Positions 61,101 to 64,000 of a stretch of 64,000 bases of DNA are shown piece by piece. Below the pieces are notes generated by a model. It worked only from the letters and a program-made list of their open reading frames with translations. It was not told the origin of the DNA and did no database searches. Source of the DNA: Schistosoma mansoni. Lineage: Eukaryota > Platyhelminthes > Trematoda > Strigeidida > Schistosomatidae. Positions within the stretch are counted from its first letter, which is position 1, and every line of letters starts with the position of its first letter. The stretch lies in NCBI RefSeq assembly GCF_000237925.1, contig NC_031495.1:45553788-45617787 (forward strand). Reading direction: 5' to 3'. Made by a program: the position numbers and the translations under genes.

Positions 61101-63042
61101 TTTAAAAACATACACATGAATGAAGAATATTCCTTTCAATAAATTCTCCTCAGGTCCTATAGTTATCGTTCTAAAGTTATAATCTCAAAAGAGATGAGTA
61201 TTCTAGAAGCAATCATCAGGAGCGTAAAAACATTAAATGTATTTCTTCAGCATCAAAAGTTTTTTTATTTGTCCTGCTCAACTTTAGCATAAGCATTTTC
61301 GCTGGTTGTTTGACCTCTCAATTGTAACAGTATAGACTGTTCACCGTTAGGACTTCACTTTTCTCTACTTTCTTGGATAAGTGTTTATTTATAAATTTCT
61401 CAGGTTACGCACAAATTTTGGAGGAATTACGCACTACATTTGTTTCTTCACCATCTGGGAAGCATATTGACCTGATTCTACATTGAAATGTCTTAACTGG
61501 TTCTCTTTTATGTTGTAGAGAAAAAAACACTAAGAAAATTCGTGTATTGGAGGGCCCAAGTACTGCTCTTGTTCAGTTTCCTTTTTAGTGACCCATCTAC
61601 TTTGTTTTTAAGTAGAATATCTAGAAAGGCTATTCTGCCTCTATTTTCTCTCGCTTAAATTCAATACACGGATAAATTTAATTTGCTGTACGACTAAGTG
61701 TGACTATGAATAGATACTTGCAGCCGACTAAGCACATCTCTTATACAAAGTATTAGCAACTCCAAACGCCATGTTCTCTAAATAAACTGACGTTATCAAA
61801 ACTCATAAATAACATCTAAGTAAACATACCTAAAATAAACATTAGATTTAATTGTTTTTAAAAACAACTACTTACATGGGATAGCGGTTCCGAAGAGATC
61901 AGGAAATTCACATAATAATTCATCAGCAATCCTATCCTTCATATAGCCTAGTATAACAACAGGTCTAGCAAAACTTAAATGGACTGGAGTAACAGCTATG
62001 TAAGATAATGGATGATGTTGGTGGTCGCGATGACGACGACGGGAAGATTCACTGCGGTCTATTAATGGAAAAAGAAATAAAACTGCCACAGTCCTCTTAA
62101 ATAAAGAAAACTAATAATGATGCAGAATATTTGTAGTTCAGATGAATGATTTTAGTACTGTTGCACAATATAAACTGGATGATTTGATTAGAAAACTGAA
62201 TATGTCATCCAGAAAAAAAACTTTGTAATAAAGCCTTCTAAGTCATATAATGTGACAGTACCAATAATTCACAACAGAATAATTCTAAAAAGATCATGTA
62301 TATATGTTAATAGTAGAGTGGAAATGAACAAAATATACATTTTTCAATGTTGCATGAATGAAGAGACAGAAATTTGTTTATAGTCCATTGAACTAATTTC
62401 TAGTTCAAACTCTTTACATAGGACAAATCCTCTGGATGAAAACGCTAAATCCCTAAATTTATTTTTAAAAGTAGACAATCATATTAGTCACACTTGCATC
62501 ACAGCTAAAAATAGTATTTGATAAATAAATTTACGGACACTTTTTCATCACAAATTAATATCAGTTAAAGTACGACTGAAAATCAAGAAGCTCTGAGCAG
62601 AAGTCTTGTCCTAATTCAGCGATGTCATGAAAACTGTGTTGAACTAGCTTATACAAATCTCTTCCCTTTGAAAATACTCTGTGATCGACTTCGAAGCAAA
62701 TTCCAGAAGTATCAATCAAGACCCGAGACTATTGAAGTTCAAACAAGTTGAGCGAGACACAATTAATTACCGACAGCAACGAATGAATGTCATACTAAAT
62801 TGAGAATCAATCGGTGGTGGGAGACATAGATCACTGGATAACATAACCAAAATGAAAACAATTTGGAGAAAATGCGAAATTGTTATGAAACCGTAGGTGC
62901 GCGGAATCGGATGAAGTATTTATATAAATAAAGCATCCGTAGGTATGACATATCTATCACCAATAATCTAGGCTTTATAGAGTGGTTTTAAATGTAAGTT
63001 GCTTGATAAGATTGTGAATCTTCATCTACTGAAGTGGCTGGG

Positions 63043-63103
<61 letters not shown>

Positions 63104-63440
63104 TCATTTCACATATAAACTTACTTTTAGTTCTTGAACTACGTGGAAAGTTATTGTTCATCGTATTGTTTTTTGAATAGTAAAAATCTTTACATTGATT
63201 AACAGTTTCCACCAAAGAATGAGTTGAGTTAGATGATTTCAATGATTGTTTCTCTTTTTTTCTTCGTCTTTCACAAGGATCATTTGATTTGATTGATGGT
63301 GTGTCAACAGATCGACTGTTTCTAGCCATAAAATTTACATGACGTGTCCTGGTACGTTCTTTTCTTTCTAAGCGTAAACGACTAGGAATTAGACCGATTG
63401 GACCAGTTGGTTCATTGATTTCTGGGTCGAATCTCCGAGC
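58088..63440 (-). CDS. dlg1: Discs-large (Dlg) MAGUK, 3' part: SH3 end, HOOK and GUK domains
   Basis: Four exons (63125-63440, 61876-62058, 59113-59580, 58088-58197) join on the minus strand with GT-AG borders, all phase 1. The product runs from ARRFDPEINEPTGPIGLIPS (last SH3 strands) through a basic HOOK region to RPVVILGYMKDRIADELL, EFPDLFGTAIPYTTRPRRS, EVEGRDYHFVISREIMVADI, HKYLEAGEYNGNLYGTHLDS, LLDVGGPALKRLESAGLPAI and finally ETAYNRVKEIIFTNTGPIVW. This is the MAGUK guanylate-kinase-like domain, closest to Dlg by recognition. Such proteins are membrane-associated scaffolds at junctions and synapses. The domain is normally catalytically inactive and binds phosphoproteins. The first reading exon here opens in phase 0 from an acceptor at 63441, so the PDZ and SH3 parts lie beyond the window. 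Confidence 0.94.
58198..59112 (-). other. dlg1: Dlg last intron
   Basis: 915 bp, phase 1, gtatgt...acatag on the minus strand. The plus frame at 58344-58637 inside it shows no domain. Confidence 0.85.
59113..59580 (-). CDS. dlg1: Dlg exon: core of GUK-like domain with acidic insert
   Basis: 468 bp between acceptor ttcaaag and donor gtatgt. Encodes TTRPRRSNEVEGRDYHFVIS through AIAILVLPE, then an insert rich in Asp/Asn/Glu (DETDKNDDVYDGNDDDG) and Lys (KQKKLKLKK), then SAAFKNLQSKLGRLLEHFTS. The insert sits between the strand ending in ILVLP and the helix before the C-terminus, where vertebrate Dlg has a shorter segment. Confidence 0.93.
59581..61875 (-). other. dlg1: Dlg intron with a SINE relic
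   Basis: 2295 bp, phase 1, gtaagt...ttcaaag. A decayed hammerhead-type SINE lies at 59755-59840. Otherwise AT-rich with no recognised feature. Confidence 0.85.
59755..59840 (+). mobile_element. Decayed hammerhead SINE relic
   Basis: acagtactaaggagtcatg, aggacgatac, then gttgcttcatagttttcaa follows the order of the SINE's hammerhead and tail, with a mutated core (CTAAGGA, GATAC). It is antisense to Dlg. Confidence 0.55.
61876..62058 (-). CDS. dlg1: Dlg exon: end of HOOK and start of GUK-like domain
   Basis: 183 bp. An Arg/His/Ser-rich stretch (RSESSRRRHRDHQHH) leads to SYIAVTPVHLSFARPVVILG, YMKDRIADELLCEFPDLFGT and AIP. The P-loop position reads GYMKDR, as in Dlg proteins that cannot bind ATP normally. 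Donor CAT|gtaagt. Confidence 0.93.
62059..63124 (-). other. dlg1: Dlg intron with SINE relic and long TA microsatellite
   Basis: 1066 bp, phase 1, gtaagt...attaatag. 62560-62700 contains a weak hammerhead-SINE relic on the minus strand (agcgatgtc, gtcctaattc complement). 63045-63101 is (TA)n, 57 bases, close to the donor. Confidence 0.85.
63045..63101. repeat. (TA)n microsatellite in Dlg intron
   Basis: Uninterrupted TA units over 57 bases, beginning 18 bases after the donor sequence of the neighbouring exon. Confidence 0.97.
63125..63440 (-). CDS. dlg1: Dlg exon: end of SH3 domain and HOOK region
   Basis: 316 bp from acceptor ttactag (63441-63447) in phase 0 to donor AAAA|gtaagt. ARRFDPEINEPTGPIGLIPS matches the last SH3 strands of Dlg (Ala-Arg-Arg ... 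Gly-x-Ile-Pro-Ser). RLRLERKERTRTRHVNF is the HOOK start. The following Ser/Asn/Lys-rich stretch (CERRRKKEKQSLKSSNST) is longer than usual and may bind calmodulin or membranes, as HOOK regions do in other Dlg proteins, but that is inference. Confidence 0.92.
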
Positions 63441-64000
63441 CTAGTAAGTAATTATTTTTTTTAGAAAAAAGAGATAACTGAAATGTATATCACGGTGGTA
63501 TTGCACAACACACCTGAAGTTATAAACTAAATATTCCAAAGAATCAGTACACTTTTTCTACTTAAACCAACTTCTATTATTACTAATCTGTGTGGAAATT
63601 ATCATTATAACCAAGTTATTTACAAAGGTTGGAGGCTGTTGAGTTGTTGTTTCACTTCAACACTTAATAAAAAGAAAAAACTATATATCTTATCCTGATC
63701 AATAAAGAGAAGAATTAGTTGAAATAATATTTACTTATGGAACAAGTTAACAATTTTAATACCAATCTAAACTATCATTACTACTCAGCAATCTGTTTAT
63801 TAAAAAAAAAATTAAACAAACTGATAGCATTTTTCATATGAATATGATAAATGAGGTTGAAGGAAAACTTAAGTCATAATAATATTGGTAATAACGATCA
63901 CAGATTCAACATGTTTATTTTGTATAAAAAAAGATGCACAAGTTGAGTTTTACATTCACACAATAATTAGTTATTTTACATAAACATTTTTTCATTGTAT
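63441..64000 (-). other. dlg1: Dlg intron continuing beyond the window
   Basis: AT-rich DNA upstream of the first visible Dlg exon. No further exon was recognised in these 560 bases. Confidence 0.7.

Noticed and set aside
63045-63101. Ile/Tyr repeat in a minus-strand frame as part of the Dlg protein
   Set aside because: The donor AAAA|gtaagt at 63124/63125 removes this TA microsatellite as intron, and the next exon continues the Dlg frame exactly.
1-64000. Bacterial-type systems (CRISPR arrays, operons, phage or toxin loci)
   Set aside because: The sequence is clearly animal nuclear DNA: introns, SINEs and LINEs. No regularly spaced repeats or operon-like gene packing occur.

Overview
This is AT-rich eukaryotic DNA from a blood fluke, most likely Schistosoma or a close schistosomatid relative. 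The evidence is: large intron-rich animal genes (an integrin alpha and a Discs-large MAGUK) with GT-AG introns in consistent phase; tRNA-derived SINEs carrying hammerhead ribozyme motifs of the schistosome Sm-alpha type; RTE-like, CR1-like and Penelope-like retroelement relics with schistosome-type protein remnants; and two scaffold gaps (44565-44894, and exactly 200 N at 47536-47735). The species cannot be fixed from the sequence alone.

Layout. 1-1130 is an RTE-like LINE relic on the minus strand, starting in a perfect 30-bp hairpin. 1.1-12.7 kb is mostly unrecognised AT-rich DNA with a tRNA-SINE relic, a CAGT-containing repeat, TA microsatellites and a Penelope-like 3' end with a GIY-YIG remnant (7.0-7.6 kb). 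12702-14384 (minus) is a 560-codon open frame for an unrecognised Ser/Asn-rich, probably nuclear protein, probably the 5' coding exon of a longer gene. 14.4-34 kb is a repeat graveyard: two copies of a probable LTR-type sequence, two RTE copies in opposite orientation sharing a nearly identical 0.38-kb block, two CR1-like RT relics, a GC-rich retroposon, and one orphan terminal exon (25864-26091, plus).

34379-53912 (plus) is a complete integrin alpha-subunit gene. Five exons join in phase to a protein of about 1535 residues: signal peptide, seven-bladed FG-GAP propeller without an inserted I domain, thigh and calf domains, a furin-type site in calf-2, one transmembrane helix, the GFF-x-R motif and an unusually long cytoplasmic tail. 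Its fourth intron (11.2 kb) holds both gaps, several SINEs, a palindromic element and a nearly perfect inverted duplication. 58088-63440 (minus) is the 3' part of a Discs-large gene (end of SH3, HOOK region and complete guanylate-kinase-like domain in four exons); its PDZ-encoding 5' part lies beyond the right edge. The integrin and Dlg genes converge tail to tail across about 4.2 kb.

Both genes act at the cell surface: integrins link matrix to the cytoskeleton and Dlg organises membrane and junction complexes. No functional link between the two is shown here. The most interesting non-genic signals are an Sm-alpha-like hammerhead with an intact core at 45724-45769, an RTE lineage whose copies share one embedded hammerhead-like insert, a probable conversion tract between two inverted RTE copies, the inverted duplication abutting an assembly gap, and a phase-preserving 21-nt candidate microexon in the integrin gene.
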